NCBI RefSeq assembly: GCF_000969415.1
Contig: NZ_JZEX01000060.1
Location: 1 to 53,223 of the forward strand
Length of the DNA stretch: 53,223 nucleotides
Direction: 5' to 3'
Source: Devosia geojensis
GTDB lineage: Bacteria > Pseudomonadota > Alphaproteobacteria > Rhizobiales > Devosiaceae
Each line of letters starts with the position of its first letter. Within the stretch, counting starts at the first letter, position 1. Both the position numbers and the translations under genes were made by a program. Below, in pieces: positions 15,456 through 24,176 of the stretch. The notes under the pieces were generated by a model. That model was not told the origin of the DNA, searched no databases, and was given only the letters and a program-made list of their open reading frames with translations.

Positions 15456-16319
15456 CTAACCTTTCGCTTGCAGGCGCGCCAACCGGGTGCGCGGATCGAG
15501 ATAGGCGGTGAGCCCGACCGAGGAGAGATAGAAGCCGACGACGATGAACACGGAAGCCGCGATCGGCGCCGCCAGCACCCAGACGCGGTTGGCGAGCAGC
15601 GACTGGTAGTAGTTGCCCCAGTAGATCATCGTGCCGAGGCTCTGCGCGTTCATGTCGCCGAGGCCGAGCACCGAGAGCGTGACCTCGAGCCCGATGGCGA
15701 AGAGGAAACCACTGACGACGTCGGCGAGCAGGAACGGGATGAGGAACGGCAGGTGCTCGCGCACCACGACCTTGGGCGCGCGCATCCCCGAGAACACCGC
15801 CGTGTTGGTGAATTCGCGCTCGCGCAGGCTCAGCACCTGCGAGCGGTAGCGCTTGGAAGGGATCGCCCAGTCGAGGAGACCGATCATCAGCCCGAGCGCG
15901 ACAAGCGTCATCTGCCCGCGCAGCATCGCGGCGATGAGGATCAAGAGCGGCAGGCGCGGGATGACGATGAAGGAATCGACGAGGCCGGAAAGGAACCGGT
16001 CCCAACGGCCGCCGAGATAGCCCGAGATCATGCCGATCATCACGCCGATGCCGCGCCCGATGATGACGGCGAGGCCGGCAACGATCAGCGTGTTGCGCAC
16101 CGCATAGGTCAGCATCCAGAAGACGTCCTGCCCCTGCGATGTGGTGCCGAACCAGTGTTCCCATGAGGGCGGGGCGTTGCGCGGAACGACGCGGCGCGCC
16201 TCGGCCGCATAGGGCGAAAAGAACGAGAGCGCGGCGAGGATGAACACCACGACGAGGATGATCGAGCCGTAGCGGAAGGCGGGGCTGTAGCGGAAGAGGT
16301 CGCGGATCGTCACGAGCAT
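15456..16319 (-). CDS. Peptide/opine ABC transporter permease (DppC-like)
   Basis: A 287-residue inner-membrane permease. After a short cytoplasmic start (MLVTIRDLFRYSPAFRYGS) comes a first helix, IILVVVFILAALSFF, and the DppC-type periplasmic loop with HWFGTTSQGQDVFWMLTYAVR. The EAA-like loop is ALGLMIGLLDWAIPSKRYRSQ through SLREREFTNTAV. The ATG at 16319 is chosen as start; the frame is open for almost 1 kb upstream, but that part is antisense-like shadow over the DppB gene. Gaps to both neighbours are 11 and 4 bases. Confidence 0.88.
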   Translation of the reverse strand: MLVTIRDLFRYSPAFRYGSIILVVVFILAALSFFSPYAAEARRVVPRNAPPSWEHWFGTTSQGQDVFWMLTYAVRNTLIVAGLAVIIGRGIGVMIGMISGYLGGRWDRFLSGLVDSFIVIPRLPLLILIAAMLRGQMTLVALGLMIGLLDWAIPSKRYRSQVLSLREREFTNTAVFSGMRAPKVVVREHLPFLIPFLLADVVSGFLFAIGLEVTLSVLGLGDMNAQSLGTMIYWGNYYQSLLANRVWVLAAPIAASVFIVVGFYLSSVGLTAYLDPRTRLARLQAKG

Positions 16320-16330
16320 GGCTTGGGCCC

Positions 16331-17341
16331 TCACCGGTAGCGCACGCGCGGATCGATCAGCGGATAGCAGAGATCGATCAAGAGCGATGCGGTGGCGATG
16401 CCGACGATCGAGAGCAGCGTGATGCCCATGATCATGTTGTAGTCGCTGGCATTGATGGCGTTGAGCAGCAGATAGCCGAGGCCGGGATAACCGAAGACGA
16501 CCTCGGTGATTAGCGCGCCCTCGAAGATCGCGGCGAGCGAGAGGGCAAGGTCCGTCACCTGCGGCAGCATGGTGTTGCGGATCACATAGCGGAAGACGAT
16601 CTTGCGCTTGGGGAGCGCGGCGATCTCGGCGAAGCGCACATAGTCGGACGTGCGCTCGGTGCCGGCAAGCGCCTTCGACATGATGAAGCGGAAAGCCGTG
16701 GCGCCGATGACCAGCGAGAGCGCCGGCAGGAACCCGTAGTAGACGAGGGAGCTGAGATAGCTCCAGCTGAACCCCGGCGCGCCCCGGCTGCCGCCCACCA
16801 ACGGAAAGATCGGCAGGTAATAGGTGAACAGCATCAAGAGGATGAAGGCGACGATGTAGTAGGGGATCGGGTAGATCGAAACCAGCGTGTTCTCGAGCAC
16901 CTTCGACCACCAGCGGTCGGGGAAGTAGCCGGCGAGCGCGCCCAGAACGAGCCCCAGCGTCCAGGCGATGACGGTCGAGAGGCCCAGGAGCCCGATCGTC
17001 CACCAGATGGCCGAGCCGATCATTTCGGTGACGGTCGTCGGAAAGGCGCTGAACGAAGGTCCGAGGTCGCCGCGCAGCACGCGCCCCCAGAAGTTGACGT
17101 ATTGGCTGAAAAGGCTGCCGTCGAGCCCGTAGAGGTCCATCAGGGACTGACGGAGCGCGAGCGTCGCCTCGGGCGAAAGGGTCTGGAAGGCCGTGAGGCG
17201 CCCCATCGCCTGGTCGATCGGATTGATCGGCGACATGCGCGGGATCAGGAACGTCAGCGATACGCCGATGAAGATGACGATCACCCACTGGATCAGGCGC
17301 GGGAATATATATTCCTTGAAGAGAGTCATGGGCGACGTCAT
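16331..17341 (-). CDS. Peptide/opine ABC transporter permease (DppB-like)
   Basis: A 336-residue permease with the DppB hallmarks: a single helix near the start (LIQWVIVIFIGVSLTFLIPR) followed by a large periplasmic loop containing MDLYGLDGSLFSQYVNFWGRV, then five helices and an EAA loop around SKALAGTERTSDYVRFAEIA. An ATG at 17329 is an alternative start; neither has a well-spaced ribosome site. It follows the binding-protein gene after a 73-base gap that contains a hairpin. Confidence 0.88.
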   Translation of the reverse strand: MTSPMTLFKEYIFPRLIQWVIVIFIGVSLTFLIPRMSPINPIDQAMGRLTAFQTLSPEATLALRQSLMDLYGLDGSLFSQYVNFWGRVLRGDLGPSFSAFPTTVTEMIGSAIWWTIGLLGLSTVIAWTLGLVLGALAGYFPDRWWSKVLENTLVSIYPIPYYIVAFILLMLFTYYLPIFPLVGGSRGAPGFSWSYLSSLVYYGFLPALSLVIGATAFRFIMSKALAGTERTSDYVRFAEIAALPKRKIVFRYVIRNTMLPQVTDLALSLAAIFEGALITEVVFGYPGLGYLLLNAINASDYNMIMGITLLSIVGIATASLLIDLCYPLIDPRVRYR

Positions 17342-17376
17342 CCCCGGATGCGTGAGCGGACTGGTGCGTCAGGAAT

Positions 17377-17403
17377 GGGGGAAGGTGGCGCGCACCCTCC
17401 CCC
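17377..17403 (-). repeat. Intercistronic hairpin between binding protein and DppB-like permease
   Basis: GGGGGA-A-GGTG pairs with CACC-C-TCCCCC (one mismatch, five-base loop). It is the counterpart of the hairpin at 11669-11693 in the other importer operon. No T-tract is visible, so differential message stability is likelier than full termination. Confidence 0.55.
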
Positions 17404-17414
17404 GCCGTTCGGCG

Positions 17415-19313
17415 CTATTCTGCCGGCCGCAGGCTCTGGAAGGCGTACTTGCCTCCCTGGAACCAGTAGAGCGGCATGTAGTCCGGGCTCTCTGCAGTCG
17501 GGAAACCGGTCCAGTACCGCTCATCCCAGGTGACGAACTTCTTGAAGCTGATCGTGGTGATGAAATACATCTCCTCGGTCCAGTACTTCAGGTATTCGCG
17601 CACGAGCTCGAAGTTCTCCTCGCTGCCGGGCTCGACCGCCTGCATCGCATCGAGCATTTCGCCGATCCTGGGATCGTTGATGCGCTGGAAGTTGCCCCCG
17701 CCCTTGGAGCGATAGTCCTCGCCGACCGGCACGTAGAACTCCGGGTGCCAGCCACGAATTTCCGGCCAGGCATCACCCGAGGCAAGCGCGAAGCTGTACC
17801 AGGGCGTCGAGACCTGGAACTGACCCTCGATATGGTTCTGATCCCAGACGGCGCGCTCCGGCCCCTGCAGGTCGACCTGGATGCCGAAGTCGCTCCACAT
17901 GTCGGCCGCCGCGTTGGACATGCGGAAGGCGTCGTTCTCGTCGGGGGGCGACTGCAGGCTCAATACCCAGGGTTGACCATCCGGCTTCAGCCACTGGCCC
18001 GAGCCGTCGCGGGTGAAGCCGTTCTTCAAAAGCAGCGCTTCGGCCGCCTCGGGATCGAACTTCCACCAACCCGTGCCGAACACTTCGCGCGGCGTGCCGG
18101 GCACTTCATAGCCCTGCCCCGCGGCCCATTCGGCGATCCGGTCGGGCACGGTCGGGTCGTAGGGCTTGTACATCTCGCCCTCGCCCAGGTCGATCTCGAG
18201 GTTCACCAGCCACTCCTCGAGCGGATCGTGGTAGAGCCGCATCAGCTCGGTGGTCGGCGGAACGGGCAACGGCGTGACCTTGACGACGCCGCCGATGTAT
18301 TCGGTCTGGAGCTCGACGATGTCGAGCGCCAGCGCCAGGGCCCAGCGCACGTCCTTGTTGGCGTAGATCGGATCGCCTTCCATGTTGAAGACGAACTGGC
18401 GCGAGCTCACCTCGTTCGGATAGGCCCAGGGGAACTCCTGGTACCAGGAGCGGGCCGTCGAGGTGGTGTCGAGCGTCGTCTGGAACGCCTCGAAATCGGC
18501 GTCGAAATAGACGTCGAGCTCGCCGCGGGACATGGCGATCGCCTTGCGGGTGCTGTCCCCGTAGAAGATCGAGAGGATGTTCTCAGGGCCCGCATTTCCG
18601 GTCTGGACGCCGGCGGGCGAACGTTCCCAGTCCTCGCGGCGCTGGTAGAGCTCCCAGAAACCGTTGGGATCCGCCTGCACGGGGATGTAGCTGCCCAGCA
18701 CCACCGGCGGATTGTTGGTGAAGGTCGCAAGGTCCTCCACCGTCTCGAACACGTGCTTGGGCATCATGTAGACGCCGTTCCAGCGCGCCTCGAACATCGA
18801 GTGGAAGCGGGCGTTCGGCTCGGACAGCGTGAACGTGACCGAATGGTCGCCGGTCTTCTCGACGCTCTCGACGAACTGATTGAGCTGGGTGTGCCAGCCA
18901 TTGGCGCCGAGCTCGGGCGAGTCCATGAGTGTCTGGACGGTATAGACGAGATCGTCGGCGGTGAACTGGACGCCATCGCTCCAGTAGATGTCGTCGCGCA
19001 GGTCGACGCTCATCTGCGTGTAATCGTCGTTGTATTGCGGCGGGCTGCTCGCGACGTCGTTGATCAGCTCGCCCGTTTCCTGATCGCGTACCCAGAGCGT
19101 TTCCAGAAACATGGCGTGACGGGTGGGGTTCTGCGGCCCCTGCACCCAGAAATTGTAGTTGCCGACCACGTTGTAGCGCAGGATCTGATCGGAAACGAAC
19201 AGCTGCTCGCGCGGCACATCGACCGGCAAACCGGACGGTTGCGCCATCGCACTGCCGATCGGCAGGCTGAAGGCCGCGGCCAGTAGGCCCGCGGAAACCA
19301 GACGTGAAAACAT
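17415..19313 (-). CDS. ABC transporter substrate-binding protein, family 5
   Basis: A 632-residue periplasmic binding protein of the peptide/nickel/opine class. The signal peptide is MFSRLVSAGLLAAAFSLPIG ending in AMA before QPSG. The body has the family-5 layout: FLETLWVRD, VDLRDDIYWSDGVQFTADDLVYT, SVTFTLSEPNARFHSMFE, FNMEGDPIYANKDVRWALALALD, and GWWKFDPEAAEALLLKNGF. The start at 19313 has GGAGGA nine bases upstream; the longer open frame upstream is not signal-peptide-like. At over 600 residues it is longer than most dipeptide-binding proteins (about 500-540) and closer to opine/agrocinopine- or oligosaccharide-type members. Ligand unknown; the divergent sulfatase cluster hints at a sulfated or phosphorylated sugar compound. 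Confidence 0.9.
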   Translation of the reverse strand: MFSRLVSAGLLAAAFSLPIGSAMAQPSGLPVDVPREQLFVSDQILRYNVVGNYNFWVQGPQNPTRHAMFLETLWVRDQETGELINDVASSPPQYNDDYTQMSVDLRDDIYWSDGVQFTADDLVYTVQTLMDSPELGANGWHTQLNQFVESVEKTGDHSVTFTLSEPNARFHSMFEARWNGVYMMPKHVFETVEDLATFTNNPPVVLGSYIPVQADPNGFWELYQRREDWERSPAGVQTGNAGPENILSIFYGDSTRKAIAMSRGELDVYFDADFEAFQTTLDTTSTARSWYQEFPWAYPNEVSSRQFVFNMEGDPIYANKDVRWALALALDIVELQTEYIGGVVKVTPLPVPPTTELMRLYHDPLEEWLVNLEIDLGEGEMYKPYDPTVPDRIAEWAAGQGYEVPGTPREVFGTGWWKFDPEAAEALLLKNGFTRDGSGQWLKPDGQPWVLSLQSPPDENDAFRMSNAAADMWSDFGIQVDLQGPERAVWDQNHIEGQFQVSTPWYSFALASGDAWPEIRGWHPEFYVPVGEDYRSKGGGNFQRINDPRIGEMLDAMQAVEPGSEENFELVREYLKYWTEEMYFITTISFKKFVTWDERYWTGFPTAESPDYMPLYWFQGGKYAFQSLRPAE

Positions 19314-20012
19314 CGTCGCTTTTCCTCCCTGAAAGCTGAATACCGCCCCTCCGGCGGTTGTATCGGTAGTCGGACTCGACACGGGCAGACGGGCGGCCTC
19401 CATTCCGCTCCATTCGCCGCCCTCGGTGATACCGGTCCTCGGCCTCCTCTTCGTAGTCACTCGGTCACGTCGCGGTCGTTCGAATCGACCTTCGGGAAAG
19501 CACGGCCTGTGTTTTCCGCCGGCTCTCGCATGCCCCTCGCACGCCGCCAAGCGCTTGGTCGTGTTCCCGTTTCGCCGGCCAGACAGGGCCGCTTGCCATG
19601 CGATCCCCTCAGACCGCCGCACAGGGATGCAATCAAAGCCTGCGCGCAGTGTCAATCAAAATCAATCAATTCAGCTAACGATGGCGTTTTACTTGACCAG
19701 TTCGATAGGGTGTCTGCGCGAATTTGATTGCTTGTGATTGACAGCTCCGAAAGACGATGCCAGATTGTCCGTGCCTGGGAGGGTGCCGCCGATCTCGTTC
19801 GTGCGGCTAGTCTTGTCGCCACTCTCTGGGAGGGGAGGGCGAAAATCTCGAAGGGAATGCGTTGGCTTGGCCGGCTGCGAGGGCAGCGGGCAAGGGAGGG
19901 GACGAGTGCCTGCATGTATCTACCGTACGGTATGCGGACGCGCCTGCACGATGCGACGCGCAGCTGCGATCGAAGTCGCCTTTGACCGGCAAGCGGCCCG
20001 GAGGGCGGCGCG
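19314..20012. other. Long divergent intergenic region
   Basis: About 700 bases separate the importer operon (minus strand) from the sulfatase cluster (plus strand). No gene is convincing here. Apart from the facing repeats listed separately, there is a hairpin-prone CCGCCCCTCCGGCGG near 19346 in the leader of the binding-protein gene. The leader length on each side (about 340 and 270 bases from the facing repeats) leaves room for post-transcriptional control. Confidence 0.5.
19650..19743. promoter_or_regulatory. Facing ATCAATCA-type repeats, candidate divergent operators
   Basis: The left arm (19650-19671) begins TGTCAATCAAAATCAATCAA. The right arm (19721-19743) is its near reverse complement, beginning AATTTGATTGCTTGTGATTG and ending ACA. 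Each arm itself holds two AATCA words spaced about one helical turn apart. The arms are 49 bases apart and enclose ACTTGACC, a possible -35. The arrangement suits a regulator that binds both sites and controls the two divergent operons together. No regulator gene is adjacent. Confidence 0.55.
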
Positions 20013-21407
20013 ATGAGCCGGCAAGGAAAGCCGAATATCCTGCTGATCGGCATCGATTCGCTGCGGGCGGATCACATGAGCCTTTATGGCTATCCGCGCC
20101 TGACGACGCCCCATATCGATCAGTTCGCGCGCGGCGGCGTCACCTTCGAGAACACCTACAGCCCGCACATTCCGACGACGAGCGCCTATGCTTCGATGCT
20201 GACCGGGCGGGACTGCTTCGGCACCCAGGTCGTGGCGCTGCGTCACAAGGGCGGTCTGCGCACCGACGTACGCACGCTGGCCGAGGTCCTCGGCGGCGAA
20301 GGCTACAACACCACCTGCGTCGGCTTTACCGGCAATCCGAGCTCGCGCGGCTTCCAGAAATATCTCGACTATGCCGGCTGGGGCAGCTGGAACGAGGGGC
20401 GCAGCCCCAAAGCGCAGAACCTCAACACGGTCACCCTGCCCGAGCTCGACCGGCTGGTCGACGACGACAAGCCCTTCTTCCTCTTCCTGCGCCACATGGA
20501 CCCGCACGCGCCCTACCTGCCGCCGGAGCCGTTCGAGCGCATGTTCTATCATGGCGACGAGCTCGACCCGGCCAATACGTCCATGGACCCGGTGATGGCG
20601 TTCAAGCCGTTCGCCGACTTCTTCCGCTCCTGGATGCCGCCGGGGATCACCGACAAGGACTATGTCGTCGCCCAGTACGACGGCGCCATCGCCTACATGG
20701 ACGCAGCGCTGCGCACGATCTTCACCGCGCTCGAGGCGCGGGGCGTGCTCGACGACACCATCGTCGTCATCAACGGGGACCACGGCGAAACGCTCTACGA
20801 GCACGAGTGCTGGTTCGACCATCACGGCATGTACGACAACGTGCTGCACGTGCCGCTGGTCATCCGCTATCCCGCCAAGCTCCCCGCTGGGCGGCGTCTT
20901 GCCGGGTACAACCAGCACAAGGACCTGATGCCGACGATCCTGGAGCTGGCCGGCATCCCCTTCGAGGATCCGCACGAAGGCCGCAGCCTTCTCCCCATGA
21001 TCCGGGGCGAGGTCACCCACCATGACCGCGAGTTCTACATCACCGAGTGCACCTGGATGCACAAGCATGGCTGGCGCACGCCGGAGTGGAAGCTGATCGT
21101 GGCGCTGGAGCCCGATTTCCACTTCAAGCCCGAGGTCGAGCTCTACTACCTCAACGACGACCCGCAGGAGCTCACGAACCTCGCCGACAAGCGCCCGGAC
21201 ATCGTCGCCGACCTCAAGACCCGCATGCAGGCCTGGATCGAGCGGCGCGAGCGCGAGACGGGCCTGCCCGCTCCGATCTACGAGCAGGGCGACTGGCACG
21301 GCCATGCCGGGGTCGGCAGCTTCAAGACCTCGCAGCAGGCCTACGACACGCTCCACATCGGGGATCCCACGCAGGCCGCCCGGCTGCAGGCCGAATCCCG
21401 CAAATAA
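20013..21407 (+). CDS. Sulfatase-fold hydrolase with Thr at the nucleophile position
   Basis: A 464-residue alkaline-phosphatase-superfamily enzyme of the sulfatase domain family. Metal-site blocks are intact: NILLIGIDSLRADHMSLYGY (D14) near the start and VVINGDHGETLYEH at about 252-265. Classical sulfatases have CxPSR before the LTG block, the Cys or Ser being turned into formylglycine. Here the aligned stretch is HIPTTSAYASMLTGR, so the nucleophile slot is T55 and the usual Pro and Arg are missing. Threonine at this place is known in the phospho-transferring members (LtaS, EptA types), so a phosphatase, phosphodiesterase or phosphotransferase role is as likely as desulfation. No signal peptide is seen, so it acts in the cytoplasm. 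It leads a four-gene run. Confidence 0.85.
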   Translation: MSRQGKPNILLIGIDSLRADHMSLYGYPRLTTPHIDQFARGGVTFENTYSPHIPTTSAYASMLTGRDCFGTQVVALRHKGGLRTDVRTLAEVLGGEGYNTTCVGFTGNPSSRGFQKYLDYAGWGSWNEGRSPKAQNLNTVTLPELDRLVDDDKPFFLFLRHMDPHAPYLPPEPFERMFYHGDELDPANTSMDPVMAFKPFADFFRSWMPPGITDKDYVVAQYDGAIAYMDAALRTIFTALEARGVLDDTIVVINGDHGETLYEHECWFDHHGMYDNVLHVPLVIRYPAKLPAGRRLAGYNQHKDLMPTILELAGIPFEDPHEGRSLLPMIRGEVTHHDREFYITECTWMHKHGWRTPEWKLIVALEPDFHFKPEVELYYLNDDPQELTNLADKRPDIVADLKTRMQAWIERRERETGLPAPIYEQGDWHGHAGVGSFKTSQQAYDTLHIGDPTQAARLQAESRK

Positions 21408-21471
21408 GCCGGCGGGCCGCATGCCGGCCCCTGCATTTGACGCACCAGACCATTTTGAAAGGGAAGGACCC

Positions 21472-22461
21472 ATGTCCCTCAACGTCGCCATCGTCGGCCT
21501 CGGCAATATCGGCAACACGCATGCCCGGGTCTATGACGAGCACCCCGACTGCACCATCGTCGCCGTGTGCGACGCCATCGAAGACAAGGCCAGGGAAGCG
21601 GGCGAGCGTTACAAGTGCCGCGCCTTCACCTCGGTTGCGGAGATGGTCGGCGCCGGGCTCAAGATCGACGCGGCAAGCGTCGCGACCGCCGGCGAGGAGA
21701 ACGGCGGGCACCACTATGAGCCGACTGTGGCGCTGCTCGAAGCGGGCATCCCGGTGCTCGGCGAGAAGCCGATCTCCAACAAGATCGACGAGGCCGAGAA
21801 GATGGTGGCGCTCGCCAGGTCGAAGGGGCTGCGCTACGGCATCAATCTCAACCACCGCTTCACGCCGGCTGCACTGCGTTTGAAGGAGTGGATCGACAGC
21901 GGCCGGCTGGGCCCGCTCAACATCGTCAACATGACGATGTGGATCAACAACCCCAACGAGAGCGCGCCCTATTTCCACATGCGCGCCCTGCATCCACATT
22001 CGCTGGACGTTTTGCGATATTTTTGCGGGGATGTTGCAAAAGTTCAGGCATTTTTCAAAAAGGGCGAAGGGCGGCAGATCTGGTCAAATGTCCAGGTAAA
22101 TCTGCTGTTTACGAGCGGTGTCATCGGACACCTGACCGGCTCCTATGACGCAGGTCCGGGCTACGGCCTTGAAACGCTCGAGATCGTCGGCTCCAAGGCG
22201 CGCGCAGTGCTGCGCGACGCCTGCGAGGAGCTGGAATTCTACCCCCGCCGCTCGCCCGAGGTGGAGCGCTACACCTGCATCGGCGGCATGCAGAAATTCC
22301 CGGAGACGTTCAAGAGCCGCATCACCCGCTGGATCGAGCAGAACCTCGAGGGCGCCAAGCCGGAGGCGATCGATGCCTCGGGCGAGGACGGCCTCAAGGT
22401 GCAGCGCATCATCGAGGCGGCGATCAAGTCGTGGGAAACCGATACGGTGGTGACGCTCTAG
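21472..22461 (+). CDS. Gfo/Idh/MocA family oxidoreductase
   Basis: A 329-residue NAD(P)-dependent sugar dehydrogenase-like protein. The Rossmann loop is GLGNIGNTH (9-17), the catalytic-region lysine is in GEKP (about 97-100), and NLNHRF precedes the C-terminal alpha/beta domain. GGGAAGGA stands ahead of the ATG at 21472; the frame extends upstream over the sulfatase end but is not family-like there. Around 22012-22065 the codons switch to TTT, GTT, TAT, GCA and AAA, and GC drops to about 37%, unlike the rest of the gene. The stop is directly followed by the sulfotransferase ATG. Likely substrate: a sugar or inositol derivative. Confidence 0.88.
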   Translation: MSLNVAIVGLGNIGNTHARVYDEHPDCTIVAVCDAIEDKAREAGERYKCRAFTSVAEMVGAGLKIDAASVATAGEENGGHHYEPTVALLEAGIPVLGEKPISNKIDEAEKMVALARSKGLRYGINLNHRFTPAALRLKEWIDSGRLGPLNIVNMTMWINNPNESAPYFHMRALHPHSLDVLRYFCGDVAKVQAFFKKGEGRQIWSNVQVNLLFTSGVIGHLTGSYDAGPGYGLETLEIVGSKARAVLRDACEELEFYPRRSPEVERYTCIGGMQKFPETFKSRITRWIEQNLEGAKPEAIDASGEDGLKVQRIIEAAIKSWETDTVVTL

Positions 22462-23196
22462 ATGTCGCTGATCACCGTCATCGGGCGCGGCCATGGGGGC
22501 ACGCGCGCCATCTCCCACACGCTCTATGCCAGCGGCGTCTATATGGGCCAGACCCTCAACGCCTCCGGCGATCTCGTGCCGCCCGAGGCGATGTATGAAG
22601 CCTGCCGGATCTTTGCCCGCTATGTCGACCGGGTCGGCGAGCTCGAATGGGATTTTTCCCGCGCGATGAGCGCCGAGATTCCCAAGGAGTTCAAGGACCT
22701 CATCGAAAAGTATCTTGCAGCCGTGCTCGCCAGCACATCCGAGCAACGCGGCTGGAAGATCCCGGAGACGACGCTCGTCTATCCTTGGATCCAGCGCATG
22801 TTTCCGGAGGCCAAATATATCTTCTGGATCCGCGACCCGCGCGACGGGATTCTTGCGACGCACAAGACCGACGACATGCGCGACTTCGGCATCGACTATC
22901 CGCCGACCGAGGACGTCTACAAGCGCCGCGCGATCTCATGGAAATACCAGTACGACCTGGTGCAGGCGACGCCCAGGCCAGCGCACTGGCTGGAGGTGCG
23001 CTTCGAGGATTTCGTGCTCAACCAGGAGGCGACCCTCGAGCGGCTGGAGAAATTCCTCGGCTTCGAACTCGGCCGCATCATCGTGCGGCCCGATGCGGTC
23101 GGGCGCTGGCGTCGCAAGCCTGACGAGAACGTGTCCTTCGATTTCTTCGAGCCGGCACTCAAGGCCTATCGCTACGACATCGAACCTGCCGCCTGA
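22462..23196 (+). CDS. Sulfotransferase family protein
   Basis: A 244-residue protein with the two PAPS-binding signatures of sulfotransferases: the 5'-phosphosulfate loop GRGHGGTRAISHTL at 8-21, and the 3'-phosphate motif IRDPRDG at about 123-129. An AHWLEVRFEDFV block follows, as in the family. It has no signal peptide or membrane segment, so it would act on cytoplasmic or membrane-proximal small molecules or sugars. Its ATG follows the dehydrogenase stop with no gap, showing tight coupling. A sulfotransferase beside a sulfatase-fold enzyme is notable; acceptor unknown. A kinase-like P-loop role is less likely because of the RDPRD motif. Confidence 0.8.
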   Translation: MSLITVIGRGHGGTRAISHTLYASGVYMGQTLNASGDLVPPEAMYEACRIFARYVDRVGELEWDFSRAMSAEIPKEFKDLIEKYLAAVLASTSEQRGWKIPETTLVYPWIQRMFPEAKYIFWIRDPRDGILATHKTDDMRDFGIDYPPTEDVYKRRAISWKYQYDLVQATPRPAHWLEVRFEDFVLNQEATLERLEKFLGFELGRIIVRPDAVGRWRRKPDENVSFDFFEPALKAYRYDIEPAA

Positions 23197-23219
23197 CGGC
23201 GCAAACGGAGGAGAAATCC

Positions 23220-24017
23220 ATGAAGCTTGGTGCAAACACCGTCCTCTTCGGCGGACACGACATGGAGACGGCCTTCAAGTACCTGACGATGGCCGGCTAT
23301 GACGGGGTCGAGGTCTCGGCCATCAACGGCATGAGCGAACACCTCGTCATCGATCGCTGGCGCGAGATCGCACCGGAGGTGAAGCGCCTCGCCGGCGCCT
23401 ACAACCTCGAACTGCTGGCCATGGAGCAACCATCGCGCGATCCGGCGATCATGGAGCAGGCCATGCAGGCGGCGGTCGAGATCGGCATTCCGATCATCAA
23501 TTGCGGACCTGGTGGCAAGACGGGCGACGAGGCGAGCCTTGCGGAATCGATCGACGCGCTCGGCAAGCTCGCGCAGATGGCCGAACGCTACGGCGTGACG
23601 CTCTGCGTCAAGGCGCATATCGGGCACGCGATGCACAACACGCCGACGACGCTCAAGGTGATGGAGGCGATCTCCTCGCCGGCGTTCGGCATCGACATGG
23701 ATCCTTCGCACATCTTCCGTTCGGGCGAAAATCCGGTCGAAGCCATCGCGGCCGTGGTCAGCCGCGTCAAGCACGTCCACATCCGCGACTGCCTCGAGGG
23801 CCTGACCGGTCCCGGCAAGCCCGAGGAGCAGGCCAACGGGCGCGGCGACATCGACCTCGTCGGCTATATCCGCACCCTGCATGAGGCGGGCTATGCCGGA
23901 CCGCTCGACCTCGAGGTGATCGGGGCCAAGGACTATTCGGTCGAGCAGTGCGCCGTCATTGCCGCTGAAGCTCGCGGCCACATGCAGGCGTGCCTGCAGG
24001 CCTGCGGGGCGCGGTGA
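23220..24017 (+). CDS. Sugar phosphate isomerase/epimerase family protein (AP endonuclease 2-like TIM barrel)
   Basis: A 265-residue TIM barrel of the xylose-isomerase-like superfamily. Metal-ligand blocks appear in order: GYDGVEVSAINGMSEH, an LLAMEQPS strand, KAHIGHAMHNTPTT, FGIDMDPSHIFRSGENP, VKHVHIRDC, and PLDLEVIG with the last metal-binding glutamate. A GGAGGAG site precedes the ATG. It is the last gene of the cluster and would act on a keto- or inosose-type intermediate, in line with the adjacent Gfo/Idh/MocA enzyme. The next feature is a tRNA gene on the opposite strand. Confidence 0.85.
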   Translation: MKLGANTVLFGGHDMETAFKYLTMAGYDGVEVSAINGMSEHLVIDRWREIAPEVKRLAGAYNLELLAMEQPSRDPAIMEQAMQAAVEIGIPIINCGPGGKTGDEASLAESIDALGKLAQMAERYGVTLCVKAHIGHAMHNTPTTLKVMEAISSPAFGIDMDPSHIFRSGENPVEAIAAVVSRVKHVHIRDCLEGLTGPGKPEEQANGRGDIDLVGYIRTLHEAGYAGPLDLEVIGAKDYSVEQCAVIAAEARGHMQACLQACGAR

Positions 24018-24044
24018 TCGCGCTCAGATCGCTGTCGGGGAAAC

Positions 24045-24118
24045 TGGAGCGGGTGAAGGGAATCGAACCCTCGTCGTAAGCTTGGGAAGCTTCTGCTCTA
24101 CCATTGAGCTACACCCGC
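24045..24118 (-). tRNA. tRNA-Gly (anticodon CCC)
   Basis: On the minus strand the gene starts GCGGGTG, with D-stem GCTC/GAGC, anticodon loop TTCCCAA, T-arm GAGGG-TTCGATT-CCCTT, acceptor CACCCGC, discriminator T and an encoded CCA. The anticodon stem GAAGC/GCTTA has one mismatch at its base. All other stems pair. Confidence 0.93.
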
Positions 24119-24176
24119 GACGGGGAACTTTCTGCGCGAAATCGCCAGAACCGTCAAGCGGCTTTGCGTGCCGAAC

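Noticed and set aside
15456..17288. A single 610-codon permease-like protein
   Set aside because: Only the last 287 codons resemble a permease (DppC). The upstream part is a shadow over the DppB-like gene in another frame, so this is not a fusion.
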